The notes beneath the pieces are model-generated. The model saw only the letters and a list, made by a program, of their open reading frames with translations, did not search any database and was not told the origin of the DNA. Positions 8,531 to 15,972 of a DNA stretch of 26,025 nt are shown in pieces. A program made the translations under genes and the position numbers. Position 1 is the stretch's first letter, and the number at the start of each line of letters is the position of its first letter. This DNA comes from a virus: the IMG/VR virus record IMGVR_UViG_3300030333_003276, positions 16,285-42,309 of that record; one strand, given 5' to 3'.

Positions 8531-9331
8531 TTAACTCCTATATTTGTATCTTACTATTATTTTTGCGGTAACATCGCTTGTACTGTTACCCTCTACTGTA
8601 GCTAAAACAACTTTAGGGTCGCTACCAGCCTCTATAAATTTTGTATTTATATCCATAGATTTTTTTATTATAGCATCGCTAACAGCACTCATTGTGCCTG
8701 CGTGACTAGCTATTAATACTCCATTTGACAAATCTCCTCCATCAGAGCCATTACTATCATCCATATCATAAGCCATAATGTGAGCAGCTAAACTATTTGA
8801 TGCATCGCAACACCCGTAGAAATCTGCCGATATAACTTCTATATCTAAAGGTAATATCCAATAACACAATAAATAATCTACCGAATTAGAACTAATACTT
8901 AACGATGTTGCAGGATCTGTACCTGTTCCCAAGCCTATTAAATCTGGAGCTGCTGCTCCTGAAGCGTCAAACTTGCTTGTATATAAACAATGATGTTCTC
9001 CTGCAGTAACACTTGCATCATGTATATTAAATTCCATTATTTTGAATATATTATCTTCTAACTCTCTCCCTTTGATAAAATTTTCTCCAGAAGAAGCATC
9101 TTTTAAGTCCCCTTTAGGATAAGCTGCCATAGGTATAGTAAATATACCTCCATTTATCTTAACAAACATTTGAGGACCAAAAGAAGTTAACCATATTTCA
9201 GGTCTATTTTCCTTTAAATCTTTGGCTAAAGGTACGCCTTTTTTAACTTTATTAGTAATCCTTTCTTGTTTTCTGTTATAAATATTAGCAACTTGCCTTT
9301 CTAATAAAGTTGTTTTCCCTAGCTCTTTCAT
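8531..9331 (-). CDS. Virion protein with basic helical N terminus and beta-rich C terminus
   Basis: A 266-residue protein whose ATG overlaps the previous stop (TAATG), indicating co-translation with the tail protein. Residues 1-45 are basic and helical (RKQERITNKVKKG); the remainder is beta-rich with Gly, Ser, Asp and Ala (DLIGLGTGTDPATSLSISSN) and an HIMAYDMDDSNGSDGG acidic loop. Cys residues occur at about five positions, including a CC pair (GCCDASN). The layout of a helical anchor plus beta domain fits a tail fibre or other accessory tail protein. No named domain is recognised. Confidence 0.7.
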   Translation of the reverse strand: MKELGKTTLLERQVANIYNRKQERITNKVKKGVPLAKDLKENRPEIWLTSFGPQMFVKINGGIFTIPMAAYPKGDLKDASSGENFIKGRELEDNIFKIMEFNIHDASVTAGEHHCLYTSKFDASGAAAPDLIGLGTGTDPATSLSISSNSVDYLLCYWILPLDIEVISADFYGCCDASNSLAAHIMAYDMDDSNGSDGGDLSNGVLIASHAGTMSAVSDAIIKKSMDINTKFIEAGSDPKVVLATVEGNSTSDVTAKIIVRYKYRS

Positions 9332-11979
9332 TATTTAGCTCTCTTTAATCTGTATATAATAGATATATCATTGATATAAAATCCAGAAATATTAGTTCCA
9401 GATAAAAGTAATTTAAGAGTGTATAAATTATTCAAATAAGTATCAGAACCATCGGCTACAAAATCTTGAGTCGTCCATTGAGTTTTCATTGTAGCAAAAG
9501 TTCCAGAAAAAGACCTGGTTTGTCCATCTTCTTTCCCATCAGTTTCATACTTTAGTAAAGGTACAGTACCTGCACTTTTATATGTAACTCTTACTTTAAA
9601 AACTTTTTTTCTTACTCCTGCATTACCGAAATCTATATCTTTTGTACTCATATTGGAAGCTCCGTCATTTCCTCCTGTACTATTGTATTTTTTTATAGCG
9701 GTAGTACCATCTTTAAGTATAAGAGTTCCATCATAGTCGTTAACGAAATTAGTCCCATCAGAGTTATCTGCAAGTAAATCAGACGCTTTAGACCAAGAAA
9801 AAACTTTTAAATTAAATACATAACAATTGCCGTTAGTTCCACCTGAAGAAGAATCTCCCCTTATTATTAAATTGTTATTTATAGGGTCGTATCCTATGCT
9901 AGCTGTATCAGTTATAAAAGTAGCCCAATCACTAGCCGATATTCTTTTTCCTACTTTACCATCAAATAAATCTACCAACTGCTTACCATCGTACATATAT
10001 GCGCCATTTTTATTTACAAAAGCTACTCCTAATTCAGTCCTTACTGATGCAGTAGGATTGGGTATACCTCTATGCTGAAAAGTTGCTTCAAGAAACTCGA
10101 CATCTTGAGATACATTTATAATATATAAATTATTCTTTTTAAATTGTAGTACTCTGTCAGCAAATTCTTCAAGCTTTACAATATCATCTCCATCGTTAAC
10201 TACAGCTTCTAATACACTTGTTCCAGGCATAACATCAAATGAATTTGTTGGAGACTTTATCATAGCATCTCCTTTATGCTCTAGTCTTATACCATCAGTT
10301 AAATCACTTCCTGCATCGTGATGAAGCAATACATTTCCATAATAAGTTTTCCTATTAGCTACTACAGCTGTTTTATATTTTGCAAATGAACAAGATTCGT
10401 CTGGAAGCATGCCTGATAGCGCTGAGTATGTATATAACCTAGGCTCAGCATCAAATTCAATCATATTGTCATTTCTCACATGAAATACACCACCTATTGA
10501 ATTTTCTACCCAAGGTTCATAAGTATCTACATTTGCCTTTTTAACGCCTAAATCTAAGTCTGCCTCTAATAATAGATAAACTTCATCTTCAGGTATTACC
10601 GCAGAAGTTACATGTTGCCAATATATTCTAATGCCTGTAATTCTTTTATCTAAGCTTGTAGGGTTTAGTGTAATCCTATATCTTTTTTTAGAATTTTCCC
10701 AAACACTATCATAGCCTAAAAATCCTCTTAAAGGACTTTCTTGTTTTCCATCATATATATAGCTATACCAATACTTTTTATAACCAGTTATTAAGCCATC
10801 ATCAAATTTATTTGCACTTACAGCAAGTTGCACTATTCCCGCTGCTAAAGCAGAGCCAGGCCAACCCGTGTCAGTAGCATATGCATCATCTGCTTCGTAA
10901 CTTTGATAAGGAGACTCAAGCACTGTTGGTTCTGCTCTAGGAGGCCTTTTTACCCATTGATCTGTTAAATACCATTCATTATAGCTTTGCTTTGCATTTG
11001 AGCAAGCTGACTCAGTAGGGGCGTTATTAAACCTACCTCTTTTTATATGGCCATACCATTTGCAAGAAGAATTGTTCCCAAAATTACCATCACCAACTCT
11101 AAGATCTCCATCAGCTTGAAAGAAAACAGGCTCTGGAATTGACGAACCTCCAATGTTTTTAGCTGAAGATGTATGGTCCCAATTATGACTATATATATAA
11201 AAATTGTTACTAGCATCAGCATCCATATAAACTAAATAATGATCTCCTACTGTAGCATTTTCTAAATTATGTAACTGCCATGCATCAGCATTGTCCCAAT
11301 CATTGTCAGTCCCCCCAGATAGATTAGTGGTAAGTAAAGCGCTAGCTGAAGGCTGTTCTGCTACATAAGCTTGTTCTAAATCTAGAGTAGAGCCACTTGC
11401 ATCATCTACATCACCACCAGACCAAGATCCATTATAGTTTTGAGTACCTGTAATGCTAACTGCTGCTCCATTATTAATTCCATGAGCGGAAGCTGTAGTT
11501 ACCTGAACATCACTACCATCTCCATCTGTACCATCAGCAAAATTTGTTATACGATGCTTAGCTTCTGTCACTATACTATTAGATGTATTGCTAACCACGA
11601 TACCTTCGGAACTATCAGTTGTATTTTTTAATGTAGCTCCTATCATTTTATTTACAGGGAAAGACTCTCCGCTATCACTCAAATAACTAGCACCGCTACT
11701 AGCATCATGATTTCCAGATATCCCTGAACCATTATCGCATTTTCCAGAAGCATTTTGAATATCAGAACTCCATGCAAATAAGCCCATAGTTCCAGGATTT
11801 ACAGCGTAACTTGAAGTTGTTTTATAGGAATCAAAAGGACCTAGAACAGTTAATTGCCCTAGTTGATCTACACGAAAATTATCAAGTGCAGAAAACTCAT
11901 GATCCATAATATCTCTAGCGTCAGCTTCACTGTTTAAGCCGCCATGAAATTGATTAATAACTAATGATTGCTTAGCCAT
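9331..11979 (-). CDS. Large tail protein, probable nozzle/tail-tube-like virion component
   Basis: An 882-residue protein beginning VINQFHGGLNSEADARDI, a pattern I associate with large structural proteins of podovirus-like phages ('F.GGLN...DARDI...E'). Residues about 155-207 look like an inserted beta domain (TTASAHGINNGAAVSITGTQ, then NYNGSW) of a kind repeated in many virion proteins. The middle and C-terminal parts are beta-rich with alternating hydrophobic strands and contain RGIPNPTASVRTELGVAFVN and GAYMYDGKQLVDLFDGKVGK, which recall beta-propeller-like tail-nozzle proteins such as T7 gp12-type. No signal peptide, membrane segment or enzyme motif is seen. The ribosome site is weak, so coupling with an upstream frame is likely. 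The exact nozzle role is inference. Confidence 0.72.
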   Translation of the reverse strand: MAKQSLVINQFHGGLNSEADARDIMDHEFSALDNFRVDQLGQLTVLGPFDSYKTTSSYAVNPGTMGLFAWSSDIQNASGKCDNGSGISGNHDASSGASYLSDSGESFPVNKMIGATLKNTTDSSEGIVVSNTSNSIVTEAKHRITNFADGTDGDGSDVQVTTASAHGINNGAAVSITGTQNYNGSWSGGDVDDASGSTLDLEQAYVAEQPSASALLTTNLSGGTDNDWDNADAWQLHNLENATVGDHYLVYMDADASNNFYIYSHNWDHTSSAKNIGGSSIPEPVFFQADGDLRVGDGNFGNNSSCKWYGHIKRGRFNNAPTESACSNAKQSYNEWYLTDQWVKRPPRAEPTVLESPYQSYEADDAYATDTGWPGSALAAGIVQLAVSANKFDDGLITGYKKYWYSYIYDGKQESPLRGFLGYDSVWENSKKRYRITLNPTSLDKRITGIRIYWQHVTSAVIPEDEVYLLLEADLDLGVKKANVDTYEPWVENSIGGVFHVRNDNMIEFDAEPRLYTYSALSGMLPDESCSFAKYKTAVVANRKTYYGNVLLHHDAGSDLTDGIRLEHKGDAMIKSPTNSFDVMPGTSVLEAVVNDGDDIVKLEEFADRVLQFKKNNLYIINVSQDVEFLEATFQHRGIPNPTASVRTELGVAFVNKNGAYMYDGKQLVDLFDGKVGKRISASDWATFITDTASIGYDPINNNLIIRGDSSSGGTNGNCYVFNLKVFSWSKASDLLADNSDGTNFVNDYDGTLILKDGTTAIKKYNSTGGNDGASNMSTKDIDFGNAGVRKKVFKVRVTYKSAGTVPLLKYETDGKEDGQTRSFSGTFATMKTQWTTQDFVADGSDTYLNNLYTLKLLLSGTNISGFYINDISIIYRLKRAK

Positions 11980-12100
11980 CTTTTTCCAAAGTTATGGGAG
12001 AGGTACTTGTAATAGTCGATCTATCAAACCTAGGAGGAACCGTATAAGACCTCTCCCAATAATCTAAAGGTACACTTAACCTAGTCTTTAAGTATAGCAC
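11972..12100 (-). CDS. Possible 42-residue peptide (GTG start) bridging the gap before the tail gene
   Basis: The apparent 100-base gap before the 882-residue gene holds an open frame that starts with GTG inside the previous gene and ends GATGGCTAA, so its stop overlaps the next ATG (ATGGCTAA). The product has a plausible, non-repetitive composition (VPLDYWERSYTVPPRFDRST segment, then ITLEKDG). The downstream gene has only a weak ribosome site, so coupling through this frame would explain its translation. The GTG has no well-spaced Shine-Dalgarno, so the start is uncertain; a frameshift extension of the preceding 60-codon gene is another way to read it. Confidence 0.4.
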   Translation of the reverse strand: MLYLKTRLSVPLDYWERSYTVPPRFDRSTITSTSPITLEKDG

Positions 12101-12263
12101 CTTTAACCACTTCTTCTATTGAGTCATATATAGCTATTAATATCTTCTCCTCAGTCTTTTCAGATATAAAAGGAACATCAACGTTGTCATTCAAGCTCTT
12201 AATAATCTTGTCTTTCATTTCATCGTTAAATAGATAGTCAGCTACTACTTCTTTTAGATTCAT
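12081..12263 (-). CDS. Small acidic helical protein of unknown function
   Basis: A 60-residue protein whose start overlaps the preceding gene by 26 bases. An AGGAG site seven bases before its ATG, inside that gene, supports it. It is helical and acidic (VVADYLFNDEMKDKIIKSLN, then EEKILIAIYDSIEEVVKGA) with no membrane segment or motif I recognise. Compact size and the clear ribosome site argue for a real gene. The function is unknown. Confidence 0.68.
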   Translation of the reverse strand: MNLKEVVADYLFNDEMKDKIIKSLNDNVDVPFISEKTEEKILIAIYDSIEEVVKGAILKD

Positions 12264-12453
12264 TGTTTTTCTCCTGTTTGTTTTCTTTTAATATAAATTC
12301 TATTAATCTGCCTTGTTGAAAGACTGTTGTTTCTAGCTTATCAATTCTTTCATCAGCATCATTTGGGTCTTCTACATATTTTAATACTTTATCTAACTTA
12401 AACTTTTTAGATATAGCTCTTATAATCTTCTCTAATATTATAGCTTTTATCAT
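12238..12453 (-). CDS. Small coiled-coil protein of unknown function
   Basis: A 71-residue protein. I chose the ATG at 12453 because it forms an ATGA overlap with the previous stop and has GGAAG just upstream; the ATG at 12465 lacks a ribosome site. The N terminus is basic and amphipathic (MIKAIILEKIIRAISKKFKL), followed by an acidic hinge (EDPNDADE) and a helix RIDKLETTVFQQGRLIEFIL with heptad-like spacing, then a Lys/Asn/Ser-rich end. It may associate with a membrane or with the neighbouring MscS-like protein. No family is recognised. Confidence 0.68.
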   Translation of the reverse strand: MIKAIILEKIIRAISKKFKLDKVLKYVEDPNDADERIDKLETTVFQQGRLIEFILKENKQEKNNESKRSSS

Positions 12454-12815
12454 TTTTCTTCCCATTTACTTAAATCAAGCATCTGTAACGGCCTTTCTAT
12501 TGTATGCTCCTTAAGCTTATCATTTTGTATTTGTATTTTAGTGCCGCCTTTAACATAAGGCTTTCCTTCAGCCATACCTATATCATAAGCAAAAAATGTT
12601 GTTTTCCATATACCTACTCTAATACATCTAGCAGGTCGACCATCCAATATAACAACATCATCAGTATTTAAGTCTTTCCCCATAAACACTTTTAAACCTT
12701 CTACTACTGTTTCTATAGTAGATTTAAATAATAATAAAGCAATGCCTGATACAAACAACCATACCCAATTGCCTAAAAATCCTTCTGCCTGCTTTTGTAA
12801 TTGTTCTTCATTCAT
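12450..12815 (-). CDS. Single-helix MscS-like (mechanosensitive channel beta-domain) protein
   Basis: A 121-residue protein with one hydrophobic helix at about 14-31 (LGNWVWLFVSGIALLLF), a short amphipathic stretch to about 46, and a beta region at 48-110. The beta region follows the MscS beta-domain pattern: acidic DLNTDDVVILDG, RVGIWKTTFFAYD, KIQIQNDKL and EHTIERPL mirror the 'GD.V...G..G.V..I....T', 'V.IPN..l' and 'I.N' blocks of MscS. Full MscS proteins have three or more helices and a C-terminal alpha/beta domain; both are absent here. It could assemble as a minimal channel-like ring, modify host MscS or serve lysis. The assignment is by motif pattern and needs profile confirmation. Confidence 0.65.
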   Translation of the reverse strand: MNEEQLQKQAEGFLGNWVWLFVSGIALLLFKSTIETVVEGLKVFMGKDLNTDDVVILDGRPARCIRVGIWKTTFFAYDIGMAEGKPYVKGGTKIQIQNDKLKEHTIERPLQMLDLSKWEEK

Positions 12816-13683
12816 TATCTAGCATGTTATAAATCTTTGTTAAACGATCCCATATTCCAGGCTCTATTACTCTATGAGCATCATGCTCTACAGTAGATGA
12901 AATATTATCTTTAACTTCTTCATAGCTTACCATAAAAGGTGTCCATTGGTAAGTAAATTCTACTGCTTCAGGATTTACAACTGCACCTTTACTTATTGCA
13001 TTTTGTAAACTTTCAAACCTTTTTAAAATTTCACCAGTGGCTGCTAAATACTTATCTTTTATTTCTCCATGCTCGGCTTCATACGCAAGCACTTGATCAT
13101 AACTCATAGGAAAATACTCACTTGTTCCATATACTGTCGATGGACCTCTGTCTCCAAATACTATTCTTTGACTTGTATTAGCTCCACTCAAACTATCCCT
13201 AATAGATTGATCGGTCGCCCATTGATCCGCATGAGAAAGCTCAGCTACTAATTCAACTATTAATCTTTCATAATCTGAGCCAAGTAATGCAAGAGTATCG
13301 GGTTCTTCTGGATAATTTTTTGAAGGCTTAAAATAAGCTCTACCTGGGTATCTAGGGAATTCCTCTCCATACAATATATAAGGATTATCATATTCATCTA
13401 AAAGCTGTTTTAACGAAGCTATTAAAGCTTCTTCATTATCTACTATAGTTCCTATTCCTCCAGTATGTCTCGCAATTCTTCCTAACCCATACTCTCTATC
13501 TACCTTTATTTCACCTGTTTCTGGGTTATAATCACGATTTACAACATGCTCATACCATTCTTTATCGTAAGGATTTTCTTCAGCTTCATAAGCTGCTCTT
13601 CTTTCTGCAAAAGAATCCTTTAAAAGATCGAAATAAGCATTTATAGAATCTTCAGCCGTTCTGTTTTCTTTTCTCCAAGTCAT
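12808..13683 (-). CDS. Unknown protein with altered zincin-like motif
   Basis: A 291-residue acidic, mainly helical protein with no family I can name. Seen: ELVAELSHADQW around residues 144-155, which has the layout of an HExxH zinc-protease helix except that the first His is Ala (Ala147, Glu148, His151), and EHDAHRVIEP at 266-275, rich in potential ligands. Between them is SEYFPMSYDQVLAYEAEHG. If it is a peptidase relative, the active site is either degenerate or uses another ligand set. It has no membrane segment. It begins one base after the phosphoesterase stop and overlaps the MscS-like gene by eight bases, so it is co-translated with accessory genes. Confidence 0.75.
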   Translation of the reverse strand: MTWRKENRTAEDSINAYFDLLKDSFAERRAAYEAEENPYDKEWYEHVVNRDYNPETGEIKVDREYGLGRIARHTGGIGTIVDNEEALIASLKQLLDEYDNPYILYGEEFPRYPGRAYFKPSKNYPEEPDTLALLGSDYERLIVELVAELSHADQWATDQSIRDSLSGANTSQRIVFGDRGPSTVYGTSEYFPMSYDQVLAYEAEHGEIKDKYLAATGEILKRFESLQNAISKGAVVNPEAVEFTYQWTPFMVSYEEVKDNISSTVEHDAHRVIEPGIWDRLTKIYNMLDNE

Positions 13684-13684
13684 A

Positions 13685-14461
13685 TTATCCTTTAATCATT
13701 TTACCCCACAATGAAGCAGTTCCATTTATAATCTCAACTACTTCAACTGTAAAATTGCCGCCTTTAAGCCAATTAACTATAGCAAATGCATGATTCCAGT
13801 TTGTCAATCTTCCGCCTAACCAATCCTCATCTGCTTTAATATCTTTTAAACAGCCTAAACTCCAAGAACTTATAGTCCCCCCAGCTTTAGTAGCAGTATG
13901 CCTTTGAAGATCGTGAGTATGCCCATACATTATACTTTCACCATAATGTTCTAAATGCTTTTGAGAATGGTATTTAGTAGTGTATTTCCCATGTGTAAAG
14001 TTTAGTTTCCCAAGCTTTAGACATTTTTTTCTATTATAAGGATGAAACTTATACCCCCTGTCTTTTAACTTTAAAGCGTTTTGAGTCTTATACTGAGTTA
14101 GATAAGGATGCCTTGTAACAAATTTATCAAGCCAAACTTCATGATTGCCTTGAACAAAATGCCTTTCTTTTGTTCCAACCTTATCTAAAGCTTCATCGAT
14201 CCAATCCATTCCTGCATTTACTGCTTTTACATCTAAGTCTAATAAAGGCATTAAATCCTCCATAGGCTTAGCATTCCTTCCCTTCCAATAATGAGTGCTA
14301 AAATATTCCCACTCACCCGTATCTCCTAAATCTACATAGATATCAGGTTTAACAATCTCTATTGCTTTGCAAACAATACTAATTGCTCTCTTATCGTGTA
14401 AAGGAAAGTGCTTGTCAGGCGTAACAATTGCTGTCTTGCCCACAATACTCTCTTTAGACAT
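13685..14461 (-). CDS. Calcineurin-like metallophosphoesterase
   Basis: A 258-residue protein with the complete two-metal phosphoesterase motif set in order: DKH (Asp16, His18), LGDTG (Asp47), GNHE (Asn106, His107), FTHG (His157) and GHTH (His181, His183). Enzymes of this superfamily hydrolyse phosphate esters of proteins, nucleotides or nucleic acids with Mn or Fe/Zn ions. The substrate here cannot be told from sequence. No signal peptide is seen, so it should act in the cytoplasm. An AGGAGG site nine bases upstream (AGGAGGTTTTATG region) marks the start. It sits between a holin-like gene and the 291-residue gene rather than with DNA-replication genes, where phage phosphoesterases are often found. 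Confidence 0.9.
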   Translation of the reverse strand: MSKESIVGKTAIVTPDKHFPLHDKRAISIVCKAIEIVKPDIYVDLGDTGEWEYFSTHYWKGRNAKPMEDLMPLLDLDVKAVNAGMDWIDEALDKVGTKERHFVQGNHEVWLDKFVTRHPYLTQYKTQNALKLKDRGYKFHPYNRKKCLKLGKLNFTHGKYTTKYHSQKHLEHYGESIMYGHTHDLQRHTATKAGGTISSWSLGCLKDIKADEDWLGGRLTNWNHAFAIVNWLKGGNFTVEVVEIINGTASLWGKMIKG

Positions 14462-14469
14462 AAAACCTC

Positions 14470-14619
14470 CTAGTTTTTAAGATCTTTTTTTATCTTTATA
14501 ATCAGATATACTAGAGTAGTGATACCAACAATAATACTGACAAGCTCAGGGAACCAGTTAAAAAAACCTATAACGGATCCCCCAGTGCCAACAGTTACTG
14601 TTTTTAATGTATCTTCCAC
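14470..14619 (-). CDS. Small holin-like membrane protein (GTG start)
   Basis: A 49-residue frame that starts with GTG and has an upstream in-frame stop, so the start is fixed unless a non-standard codon is used. It begins EDTLKTVTVGTGGSVIGFF, then NWFPEL, then a hydrophobic helix of about 17 residues (VSIIVGITTLVYLII) and a basic end KIKKDLKN. Short acidic/Gly-rich N terminus, one or two membrane segments and a Lys-rich C terminus fit small phage holins, which open the inner membrane to let endolysin out. No clear Shine-Dalgarno precedes it; translation probably couples to the preceding gene six bases upstream. Its last codons carry AGGAGG for the phosphoesterase gene. Confidence 0.7.
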   Translation of the reverse strand: MEDTLKTVTVGTGGSVIGFFNWFPELVSIIVGITTLVYLIIKIKKDLKN

Positions 14620-14625
14620 CTAAAT

Positions 14626-14883
14626 TTAAGGTTTTTTCTTACCTGGCTTAGGTGCATGTCCTGATCCTGGTGATGGTCCTGCAGGCCTTCTCCCTAATGC
14701 TTTTTTAGCACCTTTTCCTGCTATTCCTTTAGCTCCTGGACCTTTTTTCACATAGCCACCTGCTTTTCTACCCATAGCTTTACTTCTTGAAGCTGTAGCT
14801 GCAGATTTACTTGCATATGAACCTTTTTTCTTTTTTTCTCCACTAGCAGAAATAAGTCCGCTTAGTCCTATTATTTTACCCAT
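14626..14883 (-). CDS. Extremely basic Lys/Gly/Ala/Ser/Pro-rich protein, histone-H1-like composition
   Basis: An 85-residue protein with almost no acidic residues: after the shared tag MGKIIGLSGL it is a run of Lys, Arg, Gly, Ala, Ser and Pro with short KKK and RR clusters and a KPGKKKP end. The composition resembles the tails of H1-like or other DNA-condensing proteins. The seen facts are composition and the tag shared with its neighbour; DNA binding is inference. A good ribosome site (GGAG, with the ATG nine bases on) supports the start, and its stop lies six bases before the holin start. Confidence 0.72.
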   Translation of the reverse strand: MGKIIGLSGLISASGEKKKKGSYASKSAATASRSKAMGRKAGGYVKKGPGAKGIAGKGAKKALGRRPAGPSPGSGHAPKPGKKKP

Positions 14884-14901
14884 TATTACTCCTGTTTTAA
14901 A

Positions 14902-15228
14902 TTACCCTCTACCAGGTTTTGACCCTTTTGCAATTCTAGCTGCAAGCAGGTTTCCAAGTCTGTTTAATATAGTTGCTTTTCCCATAGGTCCAGCAGCTCT
15001 ATCTGACATCATCGGCTTTTGCCTAGTTTGAGGTTTACCAAATATTTTACGCATTCTTTGATGCAAAGAAGTTTTTCCATATGAAGGCTTATTTGTTCCT
15101 TGCTGTATATATCTACTAGCAGGCTTTTTAGGCGCTGATTTATATAAACTATCAGTACTACCTATATTAGTATCTGCTATAGATTCTGTTATCTTTCTCA
15201 ATCCGTCTAATCCTATTATATCTCCCAT
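14902..15228 (-). CDS. Basic small protein with IIGL-type N-terminal tag
   Basis: A 108-residue, Lys/Arg-rich, low-complexity protein. The first ten residues (MGDIIGLDGL) nearly repeat those of the following gene product (MGKIIGLSGL), while the rest differ. The remainder is basic and probably disordered until a helical-looking C terminus (NRLGNLLAARIAKG). Strong positive charge suggests nucleic-acid binding or packing against DNA inside the head, but no known fold is visible. It starts by close junction with the previous stop. Confidence 0.7.
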   Translation of the reverse strand: MGDIIGLDGLRKITESIADTNIGSTDSLYKSAPKKPASRYIQQGTNKPSYGKTSLHQRMRKIFGKPQTRQKPMMSDRAAGPMGKATILNRLGNLLAARIAKGSKPGRG

Positions 15229-15229
15229 A

Positions 15230-15574
15230 TTAACCTCTATATGCTAAAATATAATCTGATCCTGTGCATGCAATTTTATCAAATACGCCATAAACTATAT
15301 CGCCATTTTCAATTGTAAGCTTTTGACCTGTATTATAAGATCCAGTTTTAGAGAAATCATCTCCGCCTACTCCTGCTAAAGTTCTTGCAGTTACAACAGC
15401 GTCATCATTAACAGCTTTCATTGCTACCCAATATTTAACATCTGTGTATCCTGCTGTAACACCTGCTTCAATTTCAGCTGTACCTTCAAGAACATCAAAT
15501 CCTGATTGACCTATAGCTATATTTGATATTTCATCTGCTGAATAATTTCTTATTCCTTTGTGACCATGTGCCAT
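15230..15574 (-). CDS. Small beta-rich protein, second of a tandem duplicated pair
   Basis: A 114-residue paralogue of the preceding gene product: KGIRNY, DEISN, GFD, ARTL, GDDFSKTGSYN and DIVYGVFDK match it in order. It differs by more Ala, Gly and Val and one Cys near the C terminus (ACTGSDYIL). It begins 11 bases after the first copy's stop. The two share fold and probably role but have diverged strongly, so the duplication is old or the pair is under different selection. The short length and beta content suit a small virion surface or fibre protein. The function is not known. Confidence 0.75.
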   Translation of the reverse strand: MAHGHKGIRNYSADEISNIAIGQSGFDVLEGTAEIEAGVTAGYTDVKYWVAMKAVNDDAVVTARTLAGVGGDDFSKTGSYNTGQKLTIENGDIVYGVFDKIACTGSDYILAYRG

Positions 15575-15585
15575 AATTACCTCTT

Positions 15586-15972
15586 TTATTTACCTAATAT
15601 AAATTTAAATTGTGCATTATTTGTACCTACTTCATCTTTCCATATTACAACCCTATCAAATCTTCCATAAATAGTATCAGCAGATATCATCAATATCATA
15701 TCGTTACTATTTGCAGGAGTTTTATTATATGAGCCTGTTAAAGATAAATTATCTCCTGGAACTCTTGGGCTTTCTAAAACTTTTCTAGCCTGTATCTTAC
15801 CTACTCCATTTATAGACTGTATTCCAACAAAAATATAGCCTTCAGGCGGAGTATATTCAGTATAATTCGCTATCAAGGCATGATTTCGTACAATTATATC
15901 GAAGCCTAAGCCATTAAAGTTTAAATTACTTACTTCTTGCGGATGATATTGTCTTAATCCCTTACTTGGCAT
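15586..15972 (-). CDS. Small beta-rich protein, first of a tandem duplicated pair
   Basis: A 128-residue protein that aligns by eye along its whole length with the next gene product: KGLRQY, EVSN, GFD, an ARKVL segment, GDNLSLTGSYN and DTIYGRFD all have counterparts there in the same order. The pattern is beta-rich with Asn and Ile enrichment; there is no membrane segment or catalytic motif. The start follows a G-rich ribosome site inside the preceding gene. The duplication suggests two related virion components, such as proteins that assemble together or decorate different sites. I do not recognise the family. Confidence 0.75.
   Translation of the reverse strand: MPSKGLRQYHPQEVSNLNFNGLGFDIIVRNHALIANYTEYTPPEGYIFVGIQSINGVGKIQARKVLESPRVPGDNLSLTGSYNKTPANSNDMILMISADTIYGRFDRVVIWKDEVGTNNAQFKFILGK

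Noticed and set aside
11995-12058. Inverted repeat as an intrinsic terminator
   Set aside because: The arms are 44 bases apart and no U-run follows on either strand; the region also reads as a possible coupled peptide.
12454-12465. Start of the small coiled-coil protein at 12465
   Set aside because: No ribosome site; the ATG at 12453 gives an ATGA overlap with the previous stop and has GGAAG before it.
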